NCBI GenBank assembly: GCA_003439945.1
Contig: QVRM01002095.1
Span: 111,001-175,000, forward strand
Direction: 5' to 3'
From: Dermanyssus gallinae
Taxonomy: Eukaryota > Arthropoda > Arachnida > Mesostigmata > Dermanyssidae
DNA: 64,000 bases
Shown here: positions 24,650 to 36,957 of the stretch, one piece after another
Layout: every line of letters begins with the position of its first letter
Position numbering within the stretch: position 1 is the first letter of the stretch
Translations under genes and position numbers: made by a program
The notes under the pieces: model-generated
Seen by the model: the letters and a program-made list of their open reading frames with translations, nothing else
What the model was told of the DNA's origin: nothing
The model's database searches: none

Positions 24650-27600
24650 CGACATACTTACATATGCATCCCTATAAAGATATGTGCATACGTACGTAGA
24701 TATATTTATATCAAGTCGTGGCAGCGATGAGCTTCTCGTATAGGAAAAAAAATACGCGTTGTAGCAGTGCTAGTAAAGACTAGTGGTATTTAAGTGTATG
24801 TTAGTATGCATAAAATGGCCGACGATTTCGATTCGTCTAATTGAATAAGCAACGAACGTTCCGTGTGTACGGCGCGTCTGTTGCTACCGCCGCATCCACG
24901 AATTGGCCCGCAGCTGATTGGGCAAGTGGCCGACCCTCTGTCTGAATGTATGTCTGTTTGTGTGTCCATGTGCGTATGCTAAGCCCGTTTAGCCTTATTC
25001 TCCAGACAGGCAAGCCCACCACATCGAGGCGATCTCCACCTCCCCAGTATTAACTGGTCATCACCACATCATCGGGCAGCTCCATAGCAGCGCCGCCGTT
25101 CCATGGACGCATCATCGTCATAGAGCAGCAGCAAGAGCAACAAATTTGGGCCGCAACAAACACATGCTTTGTACGTGCGTGATCCTAACGGAGATGCTAA
25201 CGATACCGATTGTGGTGTTGATGACGAGGGCCGTAGTGAAGGGGCCAGTGAAGGTGGAGGCGGAGGAAGATGGCCCGAGTCAGGGGTGGCAATGCCCTCG
25301 AGACGGAACAAAGATCGCGTCGGCGGGTTTAGTCAACGGAACGTCGCCCGCCGAAATGCCTGCTGTGTGCCCATCGTCTGTGTGTGCGGTGGTGGTGGTC
25401 GTGGTGGTACGTAGTACCCTGTACTGTTTAGTTTGTTCGTCGCTGGGAGCTACTAGTGGAGCTACTAGGTACTCGGACCGGGTCGCTAGCTGTCGAACCT
25501 ATTGAAAGCAAATCGATCAAAAATTGGCAAAGACGCCAACTGCGACGCTAGCGTGACTTCAACAAAGGCAACACCAGTCAAACGCCCCCTCGTCTACATT
25601 TCTCTTTCTCTCTTTGCTAATAGTCGCTGATGCCTACATAGAACCAACCAGGTAGGCTCCACCACCGCTACAGCTCCTCTCTCTCTTGCACACACACTTT
25701 CTCAATTCCTCTCTAAATCACCCTCAAAGACCCTCTGAATTGATGGCCCACCTAAAAATGTGCCTCAAACTTTGCTACATCAGCCCCACTCATTTCATAT
25801 ATATATATATATATATATAATTTGACACGGGTCGAAAGCTGGGCGTACCAAACCAGAGACAAAATGAAGGACGAAAATGGTAGAGAACCAGCGGAGGCAT
25901 TAAACCGTACAGTCGAACCATCGAAGTATCCTTGAAACGAGTCAACAGACATCTGTATTTTGCAGTTTGCTTCTGCGCCGTCACCGCCCTCATAGCCACA
26001 ATCAGCATTGCCGCCCTCATCATCCCCTGTGCCCGTTCTCGTCGTCATAATCATTAGCATCGTAGTCCTCACCATTTGAAGTATCCAGGCCGTAATAGCG
26101 CCTTCTAGTCCAATCGACTGGTAGTGTCATCGCACTGCTCAACCGCCGCAACCATTACTTCTACTACTCCAACTTGAATTCGACCAGGACTTCGACAATT
26201 CACAGCGTATCGTCCTCTATGGTAGCTGTCGTCTACGTTGTCAAATGCTTCATGGATGAATGATATGCGGTCTCCCTCACATAGAGGGCGGCTTGTGTTT
26301 GAAAGATGCATTACTAAGCATTTAAAATTTAGTCGATACTGACTAGCTCCGCCAGGCCCCGACTTAACCCCAGGCGGCCCCTCGGGCCTCAAGCTTCCGC
26401 ACCTCCGCCCTCCAGATCCGATCGACTCTCATTTTATGCCTTTCACCTGAACTGTATATACGGCCATACGGAGACTCGGCCACACGGCTACACGATGCGC
26501 CACTAGTCTGTTACTACGTCAACTACGATACTCCTATTACGCTCAGACAACAGCACCTTGACATCGGTTTCCACATACGTATACCGTATCGAACAGTTTA
26601 AGTGGCCAAAACGCCCCGTGTCTCCCTCTTGACTCCTCTCACCCACCCGTTTATGGCATGTCAGAGCATTCGCAGACAGTGTCGTAACGAAGCGGATTTA
26701 GGCGCTCCCCAGCAGAGCCCTAGTTGAGAAACTATCCTCTTCAAGTAGAAAGAGCCCTTTCATAAGGTGCAATTCAAGAATTTCCTACCATTAAGCTCGT
26801 CATCGTGTTATCGATAGCCTCATAACCATACATGTACTAGTGGCTAGCTTTCAGCACCGTGTAGAGAATTTAAAAACTAGCTTAAAGCCATCGGTTTTGA
26901 GATTGTAACACATTTTTGTTTTAAGTTCGTATCGGCAACAACAATACTATCAACAAAGACAATAACAGACACCGGTGCGATGTCGTAGCGACAATCGCCA
27001 TCCATAAAGCGCTGTTTTTCACTCGTCAAAGACAAACATATGTTGCAGCAACCATAAGAGACAACACTACAACTAACAGTCAAAACTAAGACAATAGCAA
27101 TCATCGAAACAGCAACAACAACAGCAGCAGCTGCGGTAGCTGCAGCAGTCGCTACAACAGTAATCGCTATGGCACTTGACAGAAATGTCCAAGGCGCCAT
27201 CGACTCCAACAGACAACTCCAACCCGCCATGAACATCTTCAATGACTTTTCGCGTCTTGCCGCGGCCGAGAGTGAAGTCTGCCACCACGATATGCAGCCG
27301 TCGTCTCATCTCCAACCAGGCACTTCCGTCAGCCGAGCCGGCTCGATTGACGACCATTTCTCCGCAGCAACAGCAGCAATTGAATGGCGCAGTTCAACTC
27401 GGCAATGGTCGACAATAGGAAACAGTTCAGGCTGTCCCCGAGTCTATCTAGACTGCAGCGGCGTGACAGCGGCGCGCAACAGCTACTCGTATGCGGTGTG
27501 AAGGGTCGGCCAAAAGCGCCGCGTCCACCGTCGTCGTGTTGAATCGTCACCCTATTCAACTCTGAGTGCATGTGTGCATGGATGTAGAAGTCAGGCCGTT

Positions 27601-27756
27601 GGCGGCAAAAATAGACCGCGTCGCGACGACACTGCAGCGCGACAACGAGAGAAGTTGAAGGATGACCTCGACGAGGCACGTAAGGAGGGAACACATACGG
27701 ACGGGGGTGTGAACGGCGGCGGCGGCGGCGACGGCGACAATACCTAAGGATATCGT
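24650..27756. other. Non-coding stretch
   Basis: No gene is clear. A minus-strand frame at 26105-26440 (108 codons, no ATG at its start) and three overlapping frames at 26877-27501 are open but unrecognised. A (TA)n tract lies at 25798-25819. Confidence 0.4.
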
Positions 27757-27812
27757 GGGGATGTGGGGTTGGAGGGAATGTGGGGGTTGGAGGGAATGTG
27801 GGGAGGGTATGG
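27757..27812 (+). repeat. G-rich tandem repeat, G-quadruplex-forming pattern
   Basis: GGAATGTGGGGGTTGGA-type units repeat two to three times, giving at least six runs of three to five G separated by 4-8 nt (GGGG, GGGG, GGG, GGGGG, GGG, GGGG, GGG). This satisfies the general G-quadruplex pattern on the plus strand. Confidence 0.7.
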
Positions 27813-28358
27813 GGTGAGTATCGAAATAAGATGGATAGCTTGCCAGCTCAATTGCTTTGAGAACGGAGGCGGAAGGCAGAGGTCGACGGCGTCTGAATTG
27901 CCTCGCCGGCGCTCGCAATTGCCGCAAAATGGACGGGGGATGGGCAGTTGGCAATGTTGTTCTCTTTACGTCTCTCCGGACTCTTTCTCTAACGTTCTCT
28001 ATCTTGTTCTCACCATTATTTTTAACTCTCTTTCGAGGCTATTATTTCCCTCCTCTCTCCCTCCCTTCCAGTCTAGGAAACTTCCAGTTTAGCCTTATGT
28101 CTCTGCTGATGCCCCGTCTTGTCCTACGTGACACCGCCATAACGCGGCACCAGTCCCAAGGCGCAAGCGACTACTTGACGGCGAACCTATGATCGAGTAA
28201 TTAGTAGAGGTCCAAAGAAAAGATGCCGTTGCCTCATAGCTAGCTGTCTGCAAAGCCATATAATCAGCTTTCATTAAGTTATTTATTATGAAGCTATTAT
28301 GGTTGATTTGACTTAAACTATTAGCCCCATTAAGTGGTTAGAGAAAGCATTCGGTGAG

Positions 28359-28360
<2 letters not shown>

Positions 28361-28412
<52 letters not shown>
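28361..28412. repeat. (TA)n tract
   Basis: About 52 bp of TA ending 2 bp before the TIR of the MITE-like element at 28415. Confidence 0.95.
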
Positions 28413-28414
<2 letters not shown>

Positions 28415-28742
28415 ACAAGGTCATTATTATATACACAATTACAACGGTATGTTGTTTCACACAAGTACAAATATTTGCATCCGGTTAGCTTGAAATCCCT
28501 AAATAACTTTAAGGAGAATTTAAAGTCACACCTATTACCCCGTCAATAATGGATACACTAGTCTTCCTAAATTGACTCTCGCATAGAATTAAACACAAGT
28601 AATTTCATTCCGGCTACAACTTTTTACCAACACAATGGTCACTGTAGTAGGTTTAAATTACTATAGACTCCCTGCAAATATTTGTAAAAGTATGAAACAA
28701 CATACCGTTGTAATTGTGTATATAATAAATCAATGACCTTGT
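28415..28742. mobile_element. MITE-like element, 328 bp
   Basis: The ends are inverted repeats: 28415-28479 (65 bp, starting ACAAGGTCATT) and 28673-28742 (70 bp). They match closely apart from a small indel and a few substitutions, and both contain the complementary block around ACAACGGTATGTTGTTTCA. A TA lies on each side (28413-28414 and 28743-28744), consistent with a Tc1/mariner-type TA target duplication. The interior of about 193 bp is AT-rich with no ORF. No autonomous partner is seen here; its termini do not match the mariner at 40104. Confidence 0.75.
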
Positions 28743-28764
28743 TAAAAAAGAACAAAAAGATAAA

Positions 28765-28801
<37 letters not shown>

Positions 28802-28803
<2 letters not shown>

Positions 28804-30298
28804 TACAAAATGCTCTACATACTTCAATCGTCAAAATAACTCGATAAAACTACCTTGATCGATTTAATTCCTGAAAGTGCTTGTATTTAGCATGGCGGAA
28901 TGTTCGGGTTTGTGTGTTGCCGAAACTTCGAGCACCAAGCCCGATAATAGGTGAAGTAGTAGTACAAGTTGCAGTAGTAATTTTCGTTGCTGACGTCTCA
29001 AAAATCGCAAATGAAAAACGCCACATAAAAGTCGCATCGACTCTATTTCACTTATGGACAATATTGCACAATATTTTTATCCCATAACTGTTCAGAACCG
29101 ATACGTTTCTATAGTTGTGCGCAGCACATATGCAGGAAGTTAATAATAGAGATAAGAACGGTAGGTTAACGAAAGAACGAATGAACTTTTTATTAATTTA
29201 ATACATATTTCGTATTCTTACTGGAAATGTAGCCTGAGAATAACTAGCAGCATTAATTAGCCACTTATCTATGCGCTGGCTCTTATTGGGCCGGACCCGC
29301 AGTACAAAGTAAGTCAAAATGTAGCATCTAACTCGTTGGTGCACGTGCACTGCAAAAGAATTACCCCATTGCTGTGAGATACTCCCCTGCCGTATTATCA
29401 AGGGTGTGGGCTGAGCAAACCCAACGATGGCCATTCTATTTTTCGAGCGCCGACGAACGACGAATTGTGCATAATACCACAAAAACCTCAAAGAGAAACA
29501 ATTGAGCCCGGCGGGCTGTCGTGTCACTTCGATCGAAGGTGGATATTTTTAAGTCCATGTTGCCGATCGAGTCGCGGGAGGCCCGCAGAAGACGGCATTG
29601 AGACTCCGACCAGAATTCAGTTTACTTACTTTCTCTGCGGGTGAAATCAATCAAAACGGCAAATAGAACACCACAATTTATGCAGCAACTCTACATAGCT
29701 GCGCCGAACGACAACGAACGCCGCTACGCTAGCAGCCACAGCTACCACGGTAATGATAACGACAACAACAACGACAATAACAACAACAACAATAACGACA
29801 ACAACAACAACAGCAAATATATCCATAAAACTTGGCAATAACATAAGAGTACACAAAGCATCCGAATGAGCAATACTTGACTGTCTAAGCCCTCTCTGTA
29901 CGCTTCGCTACGGCCATTGTTTAGACGCTTCAAATCGTTGTAACTTATTCAGCAGCCCCTTTGAGTAGCTTCATCCAAAAACATCAACATCATCAGCATC
30001 TGTATAATCAGCTGCAGCAGCAGCAGTACCAGTTTAACCATTAAAATATATCGAACAATATGACCTCTACAACCTAGGCGTATCGCATATGGACGTATGT
30101 GTGACCAGTGTGAGGTTCATGATCCCCTGATCCCTGGTACCTGAGGGGGGAGGGGGGTTACATGGGGAATAAGAGAATCATTTTTTGATTGGAACGGTTC
30201 CAGCCCGCATACAGTAAGCCTTGGCAAATAACAAGGCCAAGACGCTGGGCGCAGTATCATAGGTATAATGAGTATGTAAAATATGTTTTGCCGTTATG

Positions 30299-30329
<31 letters not shown>

Positions 30330-31145
30330 GCAAGTACAAGCATTGATTAAAAAAGCCGATCGTGTTGGTATTTTCAAAATATTAAGTTTGTGCATGCAGT
30401 GAACCTTTACTTAACGCAAAAATAGTACGCTTAACACGTCCTGGGAGTTACCTGCAAGGCGGAAAAACGCGTGCATTACTGGGTAGGTGGAGTAGGCCAA
30501 AGCTACAAGTGCCACACTGCTCAATGTTGTGATCATAATGAATATCGTAAATGCATTAAATATAAGCAAAACAAAATTTGGGCGTCAGATGCAAACCTGG
30601 CTAAACGCGTTTTCAAAACGTTTGTGAACAGATCAGTGACCGACAAAACCGTGCTGCTCATAGCCCACTATGATGAGTAGGCTAAGAAAATGTATACCTA
30701 CATTTTAATATTCAGCATCTATACGATTTTGATGCATTGTATTTAATCACTTATTAGTGAGGGAAGTAGTCCGTTTGCTGAGGAGCACAAGAGTTAGCCC
30801 CCAGCAGCTTTTTATAACATCTTGTTTAGCGTACTGTGTGTTAACAAAATGAGCAGGCGCTAAAGAGAGTAGCTAATAATTTAGCTTACATACACAAATT
30901 ACCAATAAATGCCGTAAATTTAAAATTTCAGGTGGTTCGTTTTATATCACTCTGCGGTAAATCAAGCGAGTAAGAAGTGTAGACTCTAGATAAGACTCAA
31001 TTTTTATAAATGGTAGGTTGGTTTCCTTGGAAAGATGTGTTCTGAAGTTTAAAAACTGGAACGCTACGTGTGAATGTCATTCTAATTAGAGAATTTGAAA
31101 ATAAGAGATGCCTGATTACAAAAAATACAGCGTTTGAAAAAGTCC
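28802..31145. other. Non-coding stretch
   Basis: This has (CAA/GAC)n-like triplets at 29758-29812, a G-rich patch at 30144-30165 and a (TA)n tract at 30303-30329. No gene is supported; the frame 30471-30680 is short and unrecognised. Confidence 0.4.
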
Positions 31146-31536
31146 TTAGACCTTTCCCTTGTCTTTTTGGCTATGGTTTTTCCCAATGTCCGTGTCTTTC
31201 TGCAGTCGTTCGATGCTATCGACTTCGTTCGAAAGAGCTTCGGAATTTGCAAAGCCGATAGCATTGCACAACATGCTAATAAACACCAAAATACTCTCAG
31301 AGGAGAGGTTCACAACTGCCGTTTGGTTGTCCCTCTGCCTCGGAATGTTATCTGGAAAAATTATTTGCACTGCTGCTCGCGCAGACGATCTTGGAACGGT
31401 CCAAAATTTGAACGAGAACACCCTATTTACATCTTCTAACGGTTCAAAAGAGTCTCCCTGGTCTTCTTGGTTTGGTGCTTCTGGTCCAGTTTGAATGACA
31501 ATTATGTACTCTACCGCCAAACCACAGTTATATGCT
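31146..31536 (-). CDS. Unrecognised open frame, possible exon
   Basis: The minus-strand frame is open for about 130 codons to a TAA/TAG-type stop at 31146 and contains EDQGDSFEPLEDVNRVF and SNEVDSIERLQKDTDIGK, an acidic, lysine-rich composition that looks protein-like. No ATG begins it. A plausible 3' splice site (TTCTCTACTACTGACAAG, with a CTGAC branch-like motif) sits at its upstream edge, so a terminal exon is conceivable. Two plus-strand frames (31134-31439 and 31159-31494) are also open across the same DNA, which weakens the case. No domain is recognised. Confidence 0.25.
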
Positions 31537-32474
31537 CCTTGTCAGTAGTAGAGAACTTACCTACACGCAGAACAGGAGAGGTAATAGTAGCGCAAACTCA
31601 ATATAGGGGTCGCCCCTATGTATATATGTATGTATATATATTTCGTATGGCATTATAAGTGACCACTTTTAATGATTCACTAATTTTAAGCCGCGAGCGT
31701 GTGTGTTTGTGAGTGAGTCTCATTACTATGGATATGCCTGAACAGGGGGGATTCGAGGTGCGTGCAACAACGGATACGCAGCCTTAGCATGCAGCCAGCA
31801 GCAGGAGAGGAGAGCACAGACCGTATACAACTGAATTCGCTCGCTTCCGACCCGAACTCGAGTATGCATATTTTACCAACCTTACTACGAATGTAAAACA
31901 ATACTACGCGACAACCAACAGAGAGAGAGAGGGGGAGAGAAAGAGTAAAAAAAAGACCACACCTCATCGTGCAGATATACTGGACCAACAGCATCGGTGA
32001 CAATGATGCCCTTAATTCGGCGTATAGTATTGCATAGTTTTTTTCGCTTTCGCTGTTCTGTTGAAGGAGCCCACCGGCTCTGGCACTGGCCGCTGCCACG
32101 TCCGCTGACGGCAGCATTTAGTTGTGTATTTACACATCCAGACATTTCGGTGTCAGTAAATTCAGCAGCTGTGATTTAGCAAGAGCCGCGACAGATTTTC
32201 GTTTTCTCTCCGTGAACCCAGTCACAGCAAAGTGGCGCACGGGCACATTGCGTTAAAAATACACGGCGGGCGGACCGACCGACCGACGTTACCTTCGCTC
32301 AACAGCCACGACGTGTTTGTGAGTTGTGAGACGCCGCCAACGCAGTCGACTCCCGTGGTCAGGAGTGCTGCTTTTGTCCTGGTAGGACCTTGGATGCTGC
32401 TGTTGTTGTTGTTGTTGCTGTTGCTGTTGTTGTTGAGCAGTGTGGGATCAGCATCTCCCGTCCGACTCCACCCT

Positions 32475-32522
32475 TGTAGTGTCAGTCAGACGCAGTCTCG
32501 ACTGCGTCTGACTGACACTACA
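32475..32522. repeat. Perfect palindrome, 23-bp arms, 2-nt spacer
   Basis: TGTAGTGTCAGTCAGACGCA... (32475-32497) is followed by TC and its exact complement (32500-32522). A 2-nt spacer is too short for an RNA hairpin loop without opening stem pairs. It could be a snap-back duplication or a cloning/assembly artefact. Confidence 0.9.
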
Positions 32523-33264
32523 CAGCCCGCCATTGGATCCACATTCGATAAACTGCAAAAACGACCGATATGCGTCGAAATGCTAGTCGGCGCCTAGCAG
32601 TAAATTATTTAGAAAACAAACGCGCTAATATTGGAACACTTAACTTTTTCAGGCGATGGTTTATGCTGGCCTAAGCCAAAACAGTTTTTTGTGAATATTT
32701 TTTGATTACTGATTTTGAAGCGGCGCGTTGTCGCGTGATCGCTGCATAGAATTGAGAATCGCAAGATCGCAGAGATATATACATGTTCATGATGATGGTT
32801 TAGCATAAACCGAACACAACCTTCCAACGAAGTAGCAATCGCGAGCACGTTAAATGCGATAGCTATTAATGACAATGTATTGCCTTGCCTTTTGAATTTA
32901 TTTTCGCTTTGTTTGAAGTAAGGGCCACCTAATTTTCTAAACGTGTTGCATGTCTAATCGCATATTGTTGGCGTGCAAGTACCGTAAAAATGTTTTGTGT
33001 ACATCTGTATGTATTAACTGGCGCCCGTTGAAGCGCTATAACATAATATGTGTGTGAAACCCTGACAGCTATTCGCGTGTAGATCAAAGAACGTGTGTCG
33101 ACATTCCTGTTTCGTCACAGATTGGTATCAGCTCGCGGGTCACAGTGCCAGGGGGTTTCCGTAGCTATAAAGATTTCTTGGTAAGCTGAAGTAACTTGGC
33201 GACTCGCTCCGTGGTAAAAAGTAACACGACGACACGTATATATTTATATATCACTCTCAGTAAG

Positions 33265-34000
33265 TCTGAATCCTGAAGAGTGATATTACCTTTAGACCAG
33301 ACATGGGTCCCCGAAGTGTCGCAGAACCCAAGGGGTAACTTCTGGGACGCTCCACAGGGAACGGCCGAGGAAAACCGCGTCGTCTAGGTTCCATAAATTA
33401 AGTAGGTATTAGCAATGCGATAACGCAGAATAAGGGCGGCCATAACAAATTTCCTTGCTGGACGCTTATTCCTCACGACGATTTCACCCGACCCCATCAT
33501 GTCCTGGTAGGCTGTCCGAATTTAGTTGTATATGTGGGAAATCTTATGACCCACCCAGCAAGCAATCCCTCCGCACCACGTTGAAGCCGTTCTTAAATTC
33601 CAGCTTGAATACAGTAGCCGTTTCGAGATTTAGCAAATTCTCGGCCCAGTTGCATTGCTATTTACACCTCAGCTTACGTCGCAAACCCTAACTGGTCTTC
33701 GTCAATCTCCTTCCGAAAAGACCCGTGTTGTAGCGAATACTGATTTTCGAAGTTAGCCGTCAAATGGATTATAAGCAGCATAGATCTCGCTTCGAGACTT
33801 TCTAAGTGCAAACAACTTTGCTCCAAAGACGAGAGGCCGCCATCGGCCCGGAACGTTGTCAAGGCGTAAGACGTCCGCAATACCGGCTAGTGCCTCAGCA
33901 AGCTCGGCGGCGGCCACTCCTAACGGCTTCATGACTAGGTTCGCCAAAAAGCAAATAATAAAGTCAAGCGCAGCCGACGAGTTCATAGGGAGGAATGCTC
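33265..34000 (-). pseudogene. Non-LTR reverse transcriptase relic
   Basis: Read on the minus strand, an open frame includes AELAEALAGIADVLRLDNVP, then RPLVFGAKLFALRKSRSE, like the FGAxLxALxKxxGGxRPI block. A shifted frame gives TATVFKLEFKNGFNVVRRDC, matching the LLKxDFxNAFNxVRRD motif A region. A third gives SVQQGNLLWPPLFCVIALLI, matching GVQQGDPLGPLLFCLA. The order is right for one reverse transcriptase domain, with at least two frameshifts and stops. The catalytic DD box is not recognisable. Block style is close to the relic at 7105-7745, so both may come from related families. Confidence 0.7.
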
Positions 34001-34299
34001 CAATTGTAATGCTCCAACGATGTAGTGTCCATTTAGCACGCCGGTAAAAAACCAAGATACGTAGAAGTACACGCACGCCCATGCCCACTCATAGACATAT
34101 TCGTATTAATGTATATATATATATGATTGAATTATTATTCGCTTGGCATGTATACCTAAAAACACATATCACCCTTTTATATCAGGGGCGCTTACAGCGT
34201 TTGTCAACCTCTCAACCAAGCGATTTCGTCGGCCAGTTCAATGAACAATGTTCAGACGGTTCACTCGAATCGCTCTCGAGGCTAGAACTAACAATATGT

Positions 34300-34372
34300 T
34301 AATCAACAACGGGGATCGAACCGGCAACACTAGGCCCCTGGACCACGCCGCCACTTCTGGCCGTGACCACGG
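34300..34372 (-). repeat. Possible tRNA-derived SINE head
   Basis: The minus strand has a B-box-like GCCGGTTCGATCCCCG (about 34312-34327) preceded by an A-box-like GTGGTCCAGGGGCCTAG. Their spacing is too short for a complete anticodon arm and the T stem has a mismatch, so it is not a functional tRNA gene. A tRNA-related SINE relic is the likeliest reading. Confidence 0.3.
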
Positions 34373-34884
34373 AAACTTCACTTAAGCAAAGTATTTTCAA
34401 ATACTTTTTAAGATATAAGACTAAATTTTAGTTGTGTCAAGACATTTGAGTACCTGAAATCAGGTTGCTGTGCAACGGCTTCGCAAATGCATTCAAATGT
34501 TTTAGAGGTGGTTTCTAGCATAAAAATAAGTGAAGGTCACTAAAGAGGTGCATTGATTGTGGCAGTAGCTTTCTACCGCTAAATGTGTGACGCCTTCTGC
34601 ATACAATAGACGTAAAACTTTATATTAATATGTATGCCAATAATAAATTTTCCATCCATAATGAATTATAGTATGTCCCTAAAAAAAGACCAATATACCC
34701 TTATTATACTTTATTTCATGAAACATAAATTTAAAACAGAGTAAACAGTCAGTGTCTACAGACAGCAAACTGTCACCAGACCACAGACTGCCAAATCTAG
34801 CAACTTGTGTAGCTCGGGTAGAGGAACATTTCAGCTTTCTAATTAAGGCTGACTTATTCATGACTTTTAGGGCACGGTTTGAAA

Positions 34885-34923
<39 letters not shown>

Positions 34924-36747
34924 GCATATGTGTAATACATAAATGATGTCCGATATGACCGTTTCGGTGAGGTATCCAGCGTCGGCGTATTCGTACCGCC
35001 AACCCTACTGGCACATGTAAAATAAAAACGTTGAACAACTGACGGCGGTGTTCGGTGTATGTGAACTTACACCGAATAGGAAACAAAGCTAGAGAGACAT
35101 AGAGTGAGAGGAGTCGCACAGTCGTCCCGGCACGTCGGTTGGTGTTTCGTATTTTGCTATTATCTGACCCTGTCACCGCCGCCGCCGCCGCCACCGGGTA
35201 CCGCCACCCCCTGGCGCGCTCCATCTACAAGCGGAAGAGGATGAGATAACGTCGCTGCTACGCACACTGCAATAGCAGAAGCAGCAGCAGCTGGATGTAT
35301 TCGCGTGCGTCATGTCTAACGAGCACTGCGGTGGCCACCAGACACGCACCGTCCGAACGGAACGTTCGAAGGATCGTTGCGGGTCTGCTTCTAGTAGTAG
35401 TGGTAGTAGTAGCAGTAGTAGCAGTAGTAGTAGTAGTAGTAGATCCCTGCCCATCACGCTCTCTTTCTTTCTCTCTCTCTCTGTGTATGTATATACCTCC
35501 GCCGTCCTCGCTTGTCGCGTGTCGACTGCAAACTCCGGCGCCATGAATCAGCAAAGAACGGCGACGACAACGACTAAAAAATATAGCGCTTTTCGTGTAA
35601 CGCGAATCCCCCGCTCTCTCGAGTTGCCCCTTATGTCCCTTCTCCGTTTGCCCTTATTCCCTTTATGTTTCCCCCCCCCCTTGTGCGCCCTAGTTCTCCT
35701 TGAATGCCCCTTGAATCCCGCATAGCTGGCAGTCTAGCTACCTCCCATCGAGCAGTTAGAACCAACTGTTTGCTACGCGCGGCCAGTTGCTCTACCTATC
35801 GCCACTGCTACCGGGGCCACTACTACTACTACTACTGTTGCTACTACTGGGGTGCAGTGTACGCATACCTACGCATTTCACCCCCGCGGGCTCCGTCCGC
35901 TGCCCCATCTGAAATACTCCTACACTACGTACACATCAAAGCCCAACCCGCCCATTGCAATCGCATCGTTGTCGCCTGCTAGCAAACACCCGCAAATCCC
36001 CCCCCCTAGCCCCCTCTGACAAATCTCTTACTACTGTTGTTTGAATGCTTCGTTCATGTGTCGACCGACATACAAACCTAAATATAGGCATGGAAGCAGC
36101 GTTCGGGAAATAACGCCATAATAGCGCATTGATTTGAAAATTCAATTTGATCATCACGACGTCGTCAACGACGTCAACCAAGAGCTATGCTGCTGATATG
36201 ATTTGGTGATGGTGGTGGTGGTGGTGACGGCTGAGAATAAAAATAGCAATATTAATTATTAGTGATGATGGCTGGCAACGACGACGCAATGACTTCGACG
36301 AGAGACACTCTCGAGCGAAACGCAATGCCGGCACACACAAGCCGGCACAATCGTGCGCCTTCGTAGACAAACCTGTCGACGCTGTCGAAATTAACAACGG
36401 CGTTTGTCTCTCTGTTGTCTCCATACGTTGACCTCACCGACCGTCTGTGGCCGGCGGTCAAAGCAGGTGGAGAAGCAGGTCGAGGAGCAGGAGAGCACCG
36501 GAGAAGAGTGCAGTGGCAATGGCGGCCTCCAGTAGGTAGACTGTCAGTCAGGTCGCGTTGTTGTTCGCCCAAATCACGTCCCCACGTACGTACACCATCC
36601 ATATCCAGTGGTTGTATTTAAAATTTAAACTATCGCACCCGCTAACCCGGGCTGCGATCTGTCTGTGGGCAGAAGTGGTGGAACTGAGAGACCATGTTTA
36701 TCTCAGCACTGCGCGCGTGATCCATGTGTTCCACGTGACTCTCCAAG
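34373..36747. other. Non-coding stretch
   Basis: This holds a (TA)n tract (34889-34920), CCG triplets (35175-35195), AGT/AGC triplets (35391-35442), (CT)n (35459-35482) and (TAC)n (35818-35835). Long frames at 35173-35554 follow these repeats. No gene is supported. Confidence 0.4.
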
Positions 36748-36820
36748 GTAAGCTACCACTTCTCCCTCTCTCTATCTCTCTCTCTCTCTCGGTCTGTCTC
36801 TCTCTCTGTGTCTCTCTCAG
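36748..36820 (+). other. Candidate 73-nt intron
   Basis: CTCCAAG then GTAAGC is a near-consensus donor. 73 nt later a long pyrimidine tract ends in TCTCTCTCAG, a strong acceptor. The size suits small arthropod introns. If spliced, it would join a 5' leader exon to the ATG-containing segment 36821-36957. The pyrimidine tract is also a (CT)n microsatellite, so the acceptor could be fortuitous. Confidence 0.35.
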
Positions 36821-36853
36821 TTTTTGGTGTCGGGATATCGAATATAACCCACA

Positions 36854-36957
36854 ATGACTGGCGAGAGTGGTGCGGCGCGGCATTCATGTTCACTACCTTC
36901 TGTGTCACCTGATTCGAGATTTTTAAATGGTGTCCACTATACTAATGATAATGGCAG
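36854..36957 (+). CDS. Candidate first coding exon
   Basis: An ATG in a good context (CCCACAATGA) lies 34 nt after the candidate acceptor at 36820 and starts the frame MTGESGAARHSCSLPSVSPD, followed by SRFLNGVHYTNDNG. A possible donor (GGCAG then GTTCGT, weak) ends it at 36957, leaving phase 2; without splicing the frame stops about 30 nt later. A TATTTAAA element lies upstream at about 36615. The phase matches the candidate exon at 54577-54789, but the 17.6-kb link is untested. No domain is recognised. Confidence 0.25.

Noticed and set aside
26105..26440. 108-codon minus-strand frame
   Set aside because: No ATG, no splice-site support and no recognised motif.
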